A stretch of DNA of 37,370 nucleotides from Succinivibrio faecicola (GTDB lineage: Bacteria > Pseudomonadota > Gammaproteobacteria > Enterobacterales > Succinivibrionaceae), in contig NZ_JAGFNY010000019.1 in the NCBI RefSeq assembly GCF_019448115.1, positions 1 to 37,370 on the forward strand, in the 5' to 3' direction. Each line of letters begins with the position of its first letter. The stretch's first letter is position 1. The notes under the pieces were generated by a model. That model did no database searches and was not told the origin of the DNA. It saw only the letters and a program-made list of their open reading frames with translations. A program made the position numbers and the translations under genes. Positions 1 to 8,925 of the stretch are shown in pieces.

Positions 1-408
1 TGTGAAACTGCATCAGATAAAATCTATGATTTACTGCTAAATTATGTATCAGTAAGAGATTTTGCAACAAAGGCAAAGAAAGAGAACTTCTATCATGGAT
101 TCTTATCGGGTGTATTTGCAAGTTGTGGCGATTATATAAATGATTTCAAATCAAATACTGAAACAGGCAATGGTTATGCAGATATTACATTCCTAGATAG
201 AAGAGGATCAAAACTTGTCATTATTGAAATTAAGGCTTCAAATTCTGATGAACTATTAGACAAGGATGCTGTAAAGGCACTTGAGCAGATAGACAGAATG
301 GAGTATGCAAAACAATTTCTTAAAAAGCCTCTGATAAAGAAAATTTATTCTTATGGCATAAGCTTTTATAAAAAGAGCTGCTATATTGAAGTAAAAAAAG
401 TTAAATAA
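1..408 (+). CDS. C-terminal PD-(D/E)XK nuclease domain, 5'-truncated by window edge
   Basis: The frame is open from base 1 to a TAA at 406-408, giving 135 residues with no start in the window, so this is the 3' end of a longer gene. The visible part reads as the PDDEXK_9 / DUF1703 type nuclease domain that usually ends AAA-ATPase-like proteins: an FYHGFLSGVF segment near residues 31-40, then NGYADITF (Asp61) and IIEIKAS (Glu76-x-Lys78), which supply the D...ExK catalytic set. A typical C-terminal tail with a repeated Lys/Ile pattern follows. The N-terminal ATPase half is outside the window and cannot be checked. The family is abundant in gut anaerobes, often in many paralogous copies, and its role is unsettled (defence or mobile-element association is often proposed). 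The family call is fairly sure, the function is not. Confidence 0.75.
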   Translation, partial: CETASDKIYDLLLNYVSVRDFATKAKKENFYHGFLSGVFASCGDYINDFKSNTETGNGYADITFLDRRGSKLVIIEIKASNSDELLDKDAVKALEQIDRMEYAKQFLKKPLIKKIYSYGISFYKKSCYIEVKKVK

Positions 409-556
409 TAAGACTTTTAACCTTTGCTTAGTGCTAAATAGAATCTGAATAAAAAACTATAAAATTATACAAATTGTAATAATTATAATCTTTTAACCTA
501 ATTCGTGCTTCATAACTGCTTGCTGCTATCCATTTATTACAGTAGAAAGCCTTTTA

Positions 557-594
557 ACAAAAAACTCCAGTATTTTGTTAAACTTACTGGAGTT
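557..594 (-). terminator. Rho-independent terminator downstream of the 207-aa gene
   Basis: A 10-bp perfect stem (AACTCCAGTA at 563-572 with TACTGGAGTT at 585-594) has a 12-nt loop. Read on the minus strand it is followed by six T residues (559-564 on the plus strand are A). It lies about 100 nt past the stop of the 697-1320 gene. The rest of 409-696 is AT-rich and shows nothing else I can name. Confidence 0.75.
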
Positions 595-696
595 GCATTA
601 CACATTACTCTTTGTATTTCAAAGCACAATTGCATAATCATCTGCAATTATTGAGTAAGGAATAACTATGATTAGAACAATAAAAATAGTTTTATC

Positions 697-1320
697 TTAA
701 TCTACCTGCTTTTCATTGAGCTTCTTTCTTAAGGACTCAGCATATTCCTTTACAATGTTCTCTGGAACATAACCTACAACAGTAAAGAATGGATAACCGT
801 CCACCTTCACCTCAACAACAGGCTCAACAGTCTCACGAACAACAGGATTTGGAAGATAGGTATATGCATGTACCTTTACATAATGATAAGATACAAATCC
901 TTCAAAATTGCAGGAACTCTTTCCTATCAAAGATACATAAACAAGATCAACTACCTGATCGGTTGTAAGCTCTGGATAATTGAATTTTTCTTTTGAAAAA
1001 GTCTCATCTGGAGGTAGAAGCTGTTGCTTATCATCTTTTGATGAAGACTGATTCTTGTCAAATGCCTTTACAATGGTCTTTAAAGCATCATTTGCTTCCT
1101 GAGCTGTATGAGTTTTCTGTTTGTCATATACGCTTACACCATCAATCTCAACTCTGATTCGCTGAACATGATGATGACCATCTTCAGTTGCATTAGGAAG
1201 ACGCTTTCTTTGAGAAATGAGCTTTACAAGACGACCATCGATGTATGAAACAACATGAGCGTGCGCCGGGGTACCAGTAGCAAGGTTAAAAAAAGCCTCT
1301 TTTAAATTTGAACGATCCAT
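697..1320 (-). CDS. Hypothetical 207-aa protein
   Basis: I do not recognise this family. The protein is soluble, with no signal peptide or membrane segment. It has a basic, His-containing N-terminal half with a short EDGHHHVQRIRVEIDG stretch around residues 45-60, a low-complexity Ser/Lys/Asp/Gln linker around 89-100, and a C-terminal half with alternating hydrophobic residues suggesting beta strands (for example VVDLVYVSLIG and VVEVKVDGYPFFTVVGYV). The C-terminus is charged and helical. The ATG is preceded by a strong AAGGAGGGTGTT ribosome-binding site, which supports this start and real expression. It appears monocistronic, with a terminator at 557-594. No neighbour suggests a function. Confidence 0.7.
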   Translation of the reverse strand: MDRSNLKEAFFNLATGTPAHAHVVSYIDGRLVKLISQRKRLPNATEDGHHHVQRIRVEIDGVSVYDKQKTHTAQEANDALKTIVKAFDKNQSSSKDDKQQLLPPDETFSKEKFNYPELTTDQVVDLVYVSLIGKSSCNFEGFVSYHYVKVHAYTYLPNPVVRETVEPVVEVKVDGYPFFTVVGYVPENIVKEYAESLRKKLNEKQVD

Positions 1321-1419
1321 AACACCCTCCTTATATTCTTTTTTATTATTTTCTTATAGGTAAAGGAACAGTTAAATTTGACGTATATTTATAACTTTTT
1401 AATTTAGGAGATTCTAAGT

Positions 1420-1431
1420 TTGTGATCACAA
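1420..1431. promoter_or_regulatory. Perfect 12-bp palindrome, possible regulator site
   Basis: TTGTGATCACAA is a perfect dyad in the 294-bp gap (1321-1614) upstream of the 207-aa gene. The half-site TTGTGA resembles half of a CRP/FNR-family site, but the central spacing is closed (no N4-N6 between TGTGA and TCACA), so it is not a standard CRP operator. It sits about 100 nt upstream of the minus-strand ATG at 1320. The assignment as an operator is inference. Confidence 0.3.
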
Positions 1432-1522
1432 CTTTTTTTACTTATGTGTATTAGTGTGTAATTATTTGAAGAATATCAAACAATTATTGATGTTGTGCAC
1501 AATTATGTAACACAAAAAGAAA

Positions 1523-1564
1523 ACGTAATCTCAAGTACTCAAGATGAGAAACAAGAGATTACGT
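1523..1564. repeat. 10-bp perfect inverted repeat with 22-nt loop
   Basis: ACGTAATCTC (1523-1532) is perfectly complementary to GAGATTACGT (1555-1564). It lies in the gap between the 207-aa gene and the aminotransferase, beside a second hairpin at 1577-1601. It has no T-run on either strand that would make it a clear terminator by itself. Confidence 0.5.
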
Positions 1565-1576
1565 ATATGACATGAT

Positions 1577-1601
1577 ATTCCAGGAAAAACAATCCTGGAA
1601 T
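1577..1601 (-). terminator. Hairpin after the aminotransferase, weak terminator
   Basis: ATTCCAGGA (1577-1585) pairs with TCCTGGAAT (1593-1601) across a 7-nt loop, 13 nt past the stop of the minus-strand aminotransferase. Position and stem fit a transcript end, but the minus-strand sequence after the stem is not T-rich, so it may only stabilise a 3' end. Confidence 0.4.
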
Positions 1602-1614
1602 TTAAAATAAATGA

Positions 1615-2700
1615 CTAAAAAGCGTTTAATGCCTTAACAACAAAGTCTGTTTCATCCTCTGTAAGAACAGGGGACATAGGAATTGACAGAATTGTGTCAT
1701 GAATTTTTTCGCTGATAGGATAGCTTTCATTATTCCACTCACTGTATGCCTCCTGCTTGTGAGGAGGAATAGGATAATGAATGAGTGTCTGAATACCCTT
1801 GTCAGCAAGATACTTCTGAAGAGCATCTCTATTTTCGGTTCTAATTGCGAAAATATGCCATACATGAGCATCTTCACTGTAAACCTTTGGCAAGATGATC
1901 TTATCGTTAGTAATATTCTCTCTGTAGAACTTAGAAATTCTGCGTCTTGCATTGTTATCATCATCAAGATGCTTAAGTTTTACATCAACAACTGCAGCCT
2001 GAAGCTCATCTAAACGGCTGTTAACGCCCTTATAGATATTATGGTACTTAACATTTGAACCATAATTTGCAAGAGCTTTAATCTTTTCATACAAATCCTT
2101 ATCATTTGTTGTAACAGCACCACCATCACCAAAACAACCTAGATTCTTGCCAGGATAGAAAGAGAATGCGCCACCATCTGACAGATTACCTACTCTCTTT
2201 GACTGATATAAAGCACCATGAGCCTGAGCACAGTCTTCAAATACCTTAAGATTATATTTTTCAGCAAGCTGTGTAACCTTCTGCATTTGTACAGCCTGAC
2301 CGTACAGATGAACAACCATGATAGCCTTTGTTTTAGAGGTGATCTTCTGCTCTATTTTGTCTACATCAATATTTAAAGTATCAGGATCAGGCTCTACTAA
2401 AACAGGGGTACAGCCATTTGCAGATACTGCAAGGATTGTCGCAATATAAGTATTGGCAGGTACAATAATCTCATCGCCAGGACCAAAGCCTGCTGCTTTT
2501 ATAAGAAGAGTCAGTGCATCAAGGCCATTTGCAACACCAACGCAGTATTTTGTACCACAGTAAGATGCAAAATTTGCAGAAAACTTTTCGTTTTCCTCAC
2601 CTTGCAGATACCAGCCCTTATCCAAAATACACTTGAATCTTTCATCAATTTCTTTGCGATAACGGTTATTGACTTTTTCTAAATCCAAAAATTTAATCAT
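1615..2700 (-). CDS. DegT/DnrJ/EryC1/StrS-family sugar aminotransferase
   Basis: A PLP-dependent aminotransferase of the sugar-modifying fold-type I group, probably converting a nucleotide-linked keto-sugar to an amino-sugar for O-antigen, capsule or glycan synthesis. Visible hallmarks are the N-terminal FLDLEKVN and GWYLQGEE segments, [25 protein letters not shown], the PLP-contact [10 protein letters not shown], the Schiff-base lysine in [27 protein letters not shown], and the C-terminal [12 protein letters not shown] stretch. From memory the last resembles the FdtB/QdtB-type (dTDP-3-amino-3,6-dideoxyhexose) subgroup. Length (361 aa) is normal. I chose the ATG at 2698-2700 because it gives the family N-terminus and has AAGAAG upstream; a frame extension to 2745 adds an unlikely 15 residues. 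No other sugar gene is nearby, so the substrate is unknown. Confidence 0.9.
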   Translation of the reverse strand: MIKFLDLEKVNNRYRKEIDERFKCILDKGWYLQGEENEKFSANFASYCGTKYCVGVANGLDALTLLIKAAGFGPGDEIIVPANTYIATILAVSANGCTPVLVEPDPDTLNIDVDKIEQKITSKTKAIMVVHLYGQAVQMQKVTQLAEKYNLKVFEDCAQAHGALYQSKRVGNLSDGGAFSFYPGKNLGCFGDGGAVTTNDKDLYEKIKALANYGSNVKYHNIYKGVNSRLDELQAAVVDVKLKHLDDDNNARRRISKFYRENITNDKIILPKVYSEDAHVWHIFAIRTENRDALQKYLADKGIQTLIHYPIPPHKQEAYSEWNNESYPISEKIHDTILSIPMSPVLTEDETDFVVKALNAF

Positions 2701-2844
2701 ACTATTCTTCTTGATGTATTTATAACAATAGACAGCAACAAACATTGACTGTCTATCATTGTGTTAAGTTTTTCTGATAATCTAATTCTACCAAAATGCT
2801 GTACATGATATACAGTAAAATTCTCTATGAATCAGATTTTTCAT

Positions 2845-3342
2845 TTAGAATGATTCAGCCATTGCATCTAACAGCTCATTCATATTGTCCTGAACATTCT
2901 TGAGTTTTTCTTTCTTCTCAAGTGAACTTGAATCATCAGGAAGCTTATATGCCTCATCAGTAGCACTCTTTGCAGCCTCAAGCTTTTCAGACAGTTTACT
3001 GTTCATTGCCTTTTTAGCTTCAAGATCATTTTCAAGTCTTGATAGATCTGCTCTTACCTTATCAAGCTCCTTTAAGCGCTTTTCTCTGTCTTTAAGCATC
3101 TGTGGACGCTGATCATTAAGTGCAATTACCTCTTGTGAGAGTTTTTTATGCTCTTCTCTTAAAGAAGCAATCTCATTTAGCTTATCATCTGATCTTTCCT
3201 TATAGGAGCCAGATACAACACAGCCTAGCTTATCAAAAAAAGAAGGATCTTTAATCTTTGGATCACACTGCTCTTTTGTTGTAGTACATGAGCATAGCAC
3301 AGCAGATAATAATGTAAGTCCTATTAACAGATTTCTTTTCAA
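2845..3342 (-). CDS. Coiled-coil lipoprotein, last gene of the srf operon
   Basis: A 165-aa predicted lipoprotein. With the TTG start at 3340-3342 the N-terminus is MKRNLLIGLTLLSAVLCSC, a classic signal peptide with lipobox LCSC and lipidated Cys19. This TTG lies 6 nt after a GGAG, whereas the upstream in-frame TTG (3354) has no better site, so I prefer it. After a short Cys-containing segment (FFDKLGCVVSGSY), residues 55-160 are almost entirely charged heptad-like helix, a probable coiled coil. It shares the local pattern LDKVRADxSxLExxLxAxK and the FFxKxG...CVxG segment with the gene just upstream (3358-4104), so the two look like tandem paralogs. It probably sits at the inner face of the outer membrane or the outer face of the inner membrane. 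No homologous family is recognised. Confidence 0.8.
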   Translation of the reverse strand: MKRNLLIGLTLLSAVLCSCTTTKEQCDPKIKDPSFFDKLGCVVSGSYKERSDDKLNEIASLREEHKKLSQEVIALNDQRPQMLKDREKRLKELDKVRADLSRLENDLEAKKAMNSKLSEKLEAAKSATDEAYKLPDDSSSLEKKEKLKNVQDNMNELLDAMAESF

Positions 3343-3357
3343 TTTCAACTCCAATTC

Positions 3358-4104
3358 TTAACTTAAGGCTTCCTGAATTTTCTTGTAGCTAGCAGTCTTC
3401 TGTGAATACTCGATAACAGCATTTTCAAGTTCAAGCAATTCATTATCTGCATTTGCAAGCTCCTTAGTAATCTCTGAATTTTTCTTCTTTGCAAGAGATA
3501 TACTGTTAGGTTTTGCACCCTTACCTTCCATTAACGCGCTCTGAGTTCCCTTATGAGCATTATAAATTTCCTTGTCCTGTGCAAGACGTTTTTGCATATA
3601 GGCAAGATTGCTTTCCATCTCTTTAATCTTGTCATCAAGTTCTGACTTTTTAGCCTTTCCATCCTTGATGTTCTTAACTATTCTGTCAGCTTCAGCACTA
3701 TCATCTCTAATCAGATCTTCAGTTGATTTTTTCAAAGAGCTGGTGCTTGCAATAGATTTTTGAATCTGTTCTTTTGTAGCATCTAACTGATCTTCAAGAT
3801 TTGAGTAATCTGCTCTTACCTTATCAAGATAATAGTTTACAGTTATACCAACAGCACAACCTGCAGCTGCTGCAGCAACGCAGGCTGGAAGCTTATCACC
3901 ATCGGTTACAAAAAGGCAGGCAAGACCTGTAACTAATGCTCCGCCTACGCAGGACTGTGCACCTGATTTTGAAAAGAATTCAGGCTCATCCTTCTTCAGA
4001 TTCGGATTGACACTCTGATCATCCTGAACAGAAGGATTCTGGCATGCACACAACAATGCTGATAAAGACAAAACTGATGTAGCAATTAACTTTGATACTG
4101 ACAT
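3358..4104 (-). CDS. Coiled-coil lipoprotein with Gly/Ala-rich segment
   Basis: A 248-aa predicted lipoprotein. The signal peptide ends in lipobox LCAC (lipidated Cys21). Residues about 45-92 hold a small, Cys-containing Gly/Ala-rich hydrophobic patch (SCVGGALVTGLACLFV, then ACVAAAAAGCAVGITVNYYL), which could insert in a membrane or form a compact disulphide-linked knob. Residues 93-245 are charged helix with heptad character. It shares LDKVRADxSxLExxLxA with the following gene, indicating duplication. The ATG has an AAGGAG site 9 nt upstream. It starts 12 nt after the SrfA-like gene ends, and its stop lies about 15 nt upstream of the next gene's start. The function is unknown; a structural spacer or anchor in an envelope complex is inference. 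Confidence 0.8.
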   Translation of the reverse strand: MSVSKLIATSVLSLSALLCACQNPSVQDDQSVNPNLKKDEPEFFSKSGAQSCVGGALVTGLACLFVTDGDKLPACVAAAAAGCAVGITVNYYLDKVRADYSNLEDQLDATKEQIQKSIASTSSLKKSTEDLIRDDSAEADRIVKNIKDGKAKKSELDDKIKEMESNLAYMQKRLAQDKEIYNAHKGTQSALMEGKGAKPNSISLAKKKNSEITKELANADNELLELENAVIEYSQKTASYKKIQEALS

Positions 4105-4116
4105 TTATTGCACTCC

Positions 4117-5643
<1,527 letters not shown>

Positions 5644-5651
5644 ATTTCACC

Positions 5652-7220
5652 TTATTCTTCACAAACTTTTTTTAATGTAGAGCCAGCCTGCTCTATCTGA
5701 TTCTTTATCTGAATCGCATCTCTTGGTTTGAATACCTGACCGTTTGTATGTCTAGCAATACATGCAGCAGAGTCAATATTATCACCTATTAAAATTGTAT
5801 GGATCTTTAAAAGAGGCTTTTTTTGGTGAATTCTTTTAGCTACTTCACATACATTCATATTTGCTGTGAAAGGACAGGTATCCTCACCATCTGATATCAG
5901 AATGCCAACAGATTCGGCATTCACACCATCAAGCATTTTTGAAAGTTCTGTAAGTCCGTTTATAAGAGGAGTTTTTCCATCATATGCATAAGGATTGATA
6001 TTATTGATTGCACCTATAAGTGCATTACGTCTTGCACCTGAATATTCACCTCTGTTTTTAGCAACAGGACAGCCGTTGATCTCAACAAGGCTTATACTTA
6101 CATTCTTATCAACATTTTTTATAAGATTTACAGCTGCATTTTTTGCAGCAGAAAGTCTTGATGATGAGCCATAAGAAAGTGTCATAGACTCAGAACCATC
6201 AAAGGCAATACCAAGAGTTGGAAGCTTTCCCTGCTCCTTTAGAGTTTTACACTTTGGGATCTTTTTAGCTTTTGCAGCTTCTGCTTTAGCTTTTGCTTCA
6301 GCATCTTTTTTAGCTTTTGCTTCTGCCTCAGCTTTAGCTTTTGCTTCTGCCTCAGCTTTAGCTTTTGCTTCTGCCTCAGCTTTAGCCTTTGCCTCAGACT
6401 CTTTTTTAGCCTTTGCTTCAGCCTCAGCTTTTGCCTTTTCTGCTAAAGCCTTTGCCTCTTCTTCCTTTTTCTTTTGCTCTAAATCAGGATCGACAGCTGG
6501 CTCTTCATCAACAGGCTCTTGAACCTCTGGCTGTGTATTATCAGGCTGTGTTACCAAAAGTTCATCTGTACTCTTTTGATTATCTAAAAGACCTAATTTT
6601 TCTTTTACATAAGGACAGTAACGCTCAACTGATTCACGTAAAGTGCCAGATTGTGGCCATGGGCGTAAAAAGAACCACCAAAGAAGACCTAAAAGCAGTA
6701 ATAACAAAAGAAGAAAAAGTAAAAAGGCAATGCAGCATCCATGACCTTTTGATGCTGGAGGTGCACTAATGGCACTATTTACCAGCATATCTTTTTTTGC
6801 AATACAGCTATTTCCTTTAAGCTCTGTTGCAAGACATGTAACATTTGATGACTCAAAAACAACTGTTTTATCGCATCTGTCAAGAAGCTTTGCAATAGTG
6901 TTTCTGTTCTTATTGATAATTTCATCATCAATAGTTTCATTAGATATAAGATGCTCATATACCTTTGCTCTTTTGTTATTAAAAGCACTTAGAGCATCAG
7001 CATATTTTTCATTGTTCTTTTCATTTAAAAACTCAAAATCGCCAGAGAGATTTGTAATAAAGTTAAAATAATCACCATCCTCAACCGGCTTTGCTAAAAG
7101 ATTCTTGTAATCCTTACCGAATTTTTCTTCAAGATATTCAAAGAATCTGTCGGCATAGTCTTTAAACTCAAAAACTTCCCTGCATACGCTGTTTTTACTG
7201 CATCTGTATACTCTTAGCAT
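5652..7220 (-). CDS. Membrane-anchored VWA-domain protein with Lys/Glu/Ala stalk
   Basis: A 522-aa protein with four parts. Residues 1-158 form a soluble N-terminal domain with several Cys. Residues 163-185 form a transmembrane helix ending LLWWFFLRPWP, nearly the same as in the next gene. Residues about 248-320 form a stalk of AEAEAKAK-type repeats expected to be a long single helix. Residues about 334-518 are a von Willebrand factor A domain with an intact MIDAS: DGSES (Asp341, Ser343, Ser345), a Thr in the DGKTP loop, and LISDGEDTC. With positive charges on the N-terminal side, the VWA domain is predicted in the periplasm, displayed on the stalk like the C-terminal domain of TolA. VWA domains bind protein partners through a divalent metal. 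The ATG follows AGGAATAAAG. The partner is unknown, though other products of this operon are obvious candidates. Confidence 0.85.
   Translation of the reverse strand: MLRVYRCSKNSVCREVFEFKDYADRFFEYLEEKFGKDYKNLLAKPVEDGDYFNFITNLSGDFEFLNEKNNEKYADALSAFNNKRAKVYEHLISNETIDDEIINKNRNTIAKLLDRCDKTVVFESSNVTCLATELKGNSCIAKKDMLVNSAISAPPASKGHGCCIAFLLFLLLLLLLLGLLWWFFLRPWPQSGTLRESVERYCPYVKEKLGLLDNQKSTDELLVTQPDNTQPEVQEPVDEEPAVDPDLEQKKKEEEAKALAEKAKAEAEAKAKKESEAKAKAEAEAKAKAEAEAKAKAEAEAKAKKDAEAKAKAEAAKAKKIPKCKTLKEQGKLPTLGIAFDGSESMTLSYGSSSRLSAAKNAAVNLIKNVDKNVSISLVEINGCPVAKNRGEYSGARRNALIGAINNINPYAYDGKTPLINGLTELSKMLDGVNAESVGILISDGEDTCPFTANMNVCEVAKRIHQKKPLLKIHTILIGDNIDSAACIARHTNGQVFKPRDAIQIKNQIEQAGSTLKKVCEE
6311..6382. 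repeat. Three perfect 24-bp tandem repeats in the VWA stalk
   Basis: Three consecutive copies of a 24-bp unit begin at 6311, 6335 and 6359, each encoding eight residues of the Lys/Ala/Glu stalk; degenerate copies flank them on both sides. In-frame gain or loss would change stalk length. Confidence 0.85.
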
Positions 7221-7228
7221 CTTTATTC

Positions 7229-8923
7229 CTATTTATTATCTGAGCACTGCAAAAGCCAGTTTTGCTGATTCTTTTTTAGATCTTTTTCTTGTTTTGAGTA
7301 TGAGCTGAGATGTTTTAAATACAAATCAACATATCTGTCAAAACCATCCATTAAACCAAATGCCTCTTTTGCATCGGCAAGCTGTTTTTTGAAAAGCTCT
7401 TTTGAAAAATTAGTCTCCGCATTCACAATAGCGTCGCCATAGTAAGTTAAAAGGGACTTTAAAAGTTTTTCATGCTGTTCATACTGAGATTTTAATTTCT
7501 CATATGTTCTGCATCTTTGCTTATCAGCATCACACTGTTTTTTACTTATCTTCAGGATATTTAAAAAGTAATCAACAGAGCTTTTTTCATAATCAATATT
7601 TCTGCAAAGAAATCCGCCTAATCTTAAATTTGCGGTAACTGCATTTTCCTGCATAGCTTCTCTATCAGAATTTGCCTGCATGATTTTCTGCTGAACACTT
7701 ACAAGCTTTGTATTAAGCTCCACATTGCTCTTAGAAAGTGACTCATTGAGCTTTGTTAGCTTTTCATTAACGGACTTTAACTGATTTGCCCTGTTTTCAA
7801 TGGAGCTGTTCTCACTTAACAGTTTTTCATTTGCCTTTTTCAGATCTAAGGCTTGTAACTGATACTCTTCAAAGGCCTTCTGATTTTTCTCATTGAGTTT
7901 TGCAATTGAGGATGCCTCACCTGACAGTGCATTGTTATATTTATGATCTTCACCTAGATTTTTCAGATCATCATTTATCTGTTTAGCTTCTTTTGTATCA
8001 AAAGCAACTGATGAGCTTAGTACAAATCTTGTGGATGTATCTGCTGCAACAAGCGGTTTTGCTCCCTGATACAAAGGCTTTTCAGTTCTGCTTGCACTGC
8101 TTATTGATGATGGGGATGACAAATAACTTCCACCTCTTGAACAGATACCGCCAGGCTGACCTAGAAGACGACCTGCTCTTACTGCTCTAAAAGGCTCCAC
8201 TGTCATTTCCTGAGCATTTCCAAACATGTCATAAAGACCAAGAGGATTTGGCTTTTTAAGACCAGCTAACTGAAGTTTGCCGTTTGCACTAGTTGCTCCC
8301 TGATACCAGGCATAATCAGAAAGTTCGCCATCAGTCATTGGAGGCAGTTTTGCATCAAACTCACTTTGTGTTACTAAATTACCGCCACGTGCTGCAAACT
8401 CCCACTCCTCATCTGTTGCAAGTCTTGAATAAGCTGATTTAATCTCAAGCTTTTTTAAATCATTTGAGGTTGATATGAATCTTGAGAAAGCATCTGCAGC
8501 ATTTACAGCATCAAAATAGGATATCTTTACTGCAGGCAGACGTGACATCTTGTTCAGGGCAGGACACTTACCGTCTTTTGACATAAGGATGTCAAACTGA
8601 CCTTTTAAAAGCTCATATTTGCCAATTAGATAATAGTAGCCCTTCTTATCCTTGAATGCGCCCTGAACATATCTTGTATTCACAGCCTGAGACATAGGTG
8701 ATTGTGTATCTAAAATACCAGCATTGAATGTTCTGTCCTTTATCTTTCTTGTGTCATTTGAGGTATATACTTTTTTAAACACCATTATTCCACCGCATGG
8801 CATAGACACAATTACATCAGATTTATCAGGATTAGGATTGAACAGCTCATTTGCACTGTCTGCTGATGCTGTCTTTGCAAATACAGCTCCTACAAGCATT
8901 ATAGATAACAAACATCTTTTCAT
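7229..8923 (-). CDS. Exported FGE/sulfatase-modifying-factor-like protein with coiled coil
   Basis: A 564-aa protein with a cleavable signal peptide (cleavage likely after Ala21). Residues about 45-303 match the formylglycine-generating enzyme (SUMF1/FGE-sulfatase, PF03781) fold pattern: SRLATDEEWEFAARGG (167-181), GLYDMFGNAQEM (229-240), SRGGSY (262-267) and a final TRFVLSS. The cysteines that bind copper in true FGE normally follow the GGSY motif; here that stretch is Ser-rich (LSSPSSISSASR), so I infer the domain is non-catalytic and serves as a binding or scaffold module, as in several FGE-fold proteins encoded with secretion systems. Residues about 320-480 are a long charged coiled coil, and the C-terminus has several Cys. 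It starts 2 nt after the permease gene and probably works in the periplasm. Confidence 0.8.
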   Translation of the reverse strand: MKRCLLSIMLVGAVFAKTASADSANELFNPNPDKSDVIVSMPCGGIMVFKKVYTSNDTRKIKDRTFNAGILDTQSPMSQAVNTRYVQGAFKDKKGYYYLIGKYELLKGQFDILMSKDGKCPALNKMSRLPAVKISYFDAVNAADAFSRFISTSNDLKKLEIKSAYSRLATDEEWEFAARGGNLVTQSEFDAKLPPMTDGELSDYAWYQGATSANGKLQLAGLKKPNPLGLYDMFGNAQEMTVEPFRAVRAGRLLGQPGGICSRGGSYLSSPSSISSASRTEKPLYQGAKPLVAADTSTRFVLSSSVAFDTKEAKQINDDLKNLGEDHKYNNALSGEASSIAKLNEKNQKAFEEYQLQALDLKKANEKLLSENSSIENRANQLKSVNEKLTKLNESLSKSNVELNTKLVSVQQKIMQANSDREAMQENAVTANLRLGGFLCRNIDYEKSSVDYFLNILKISKKQCDADKQRCRTYEKLKSQYEQHEKLLKSLLTYYGDAIVNAETNFSKELFKKQLADAKEAFGLMDGFDRYVDLYLKHLSSYSKQEKDLKKNQQNWLLQCSDNK

Positions 8924-8925
8924 TT

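Noticed and set aside
1420-1431. Standard CRP/FNR binding site
   Set aside because: The two half-sites abut with no central spacer, unlike TGTGA-N6-TCACA or TTGAT-N4-ATCAA.
2769-2840. Separated TCTGAT/ATCAGA arms and a CTGTA/TACAG hairpin after the srf operon
   Set aside because: Stems are short and no T-run follows on the minus strand, so I do not call a terminator; the 3' end of the operon is undefined.
6413-7071. Two plus-strand frames of 118 and 100 aa opposite the VWA gene
   Set aside because: They are shadows of the Lys/Ala stalk and N-terminal domain, with no ribosome-binding site and no protein-like composition.
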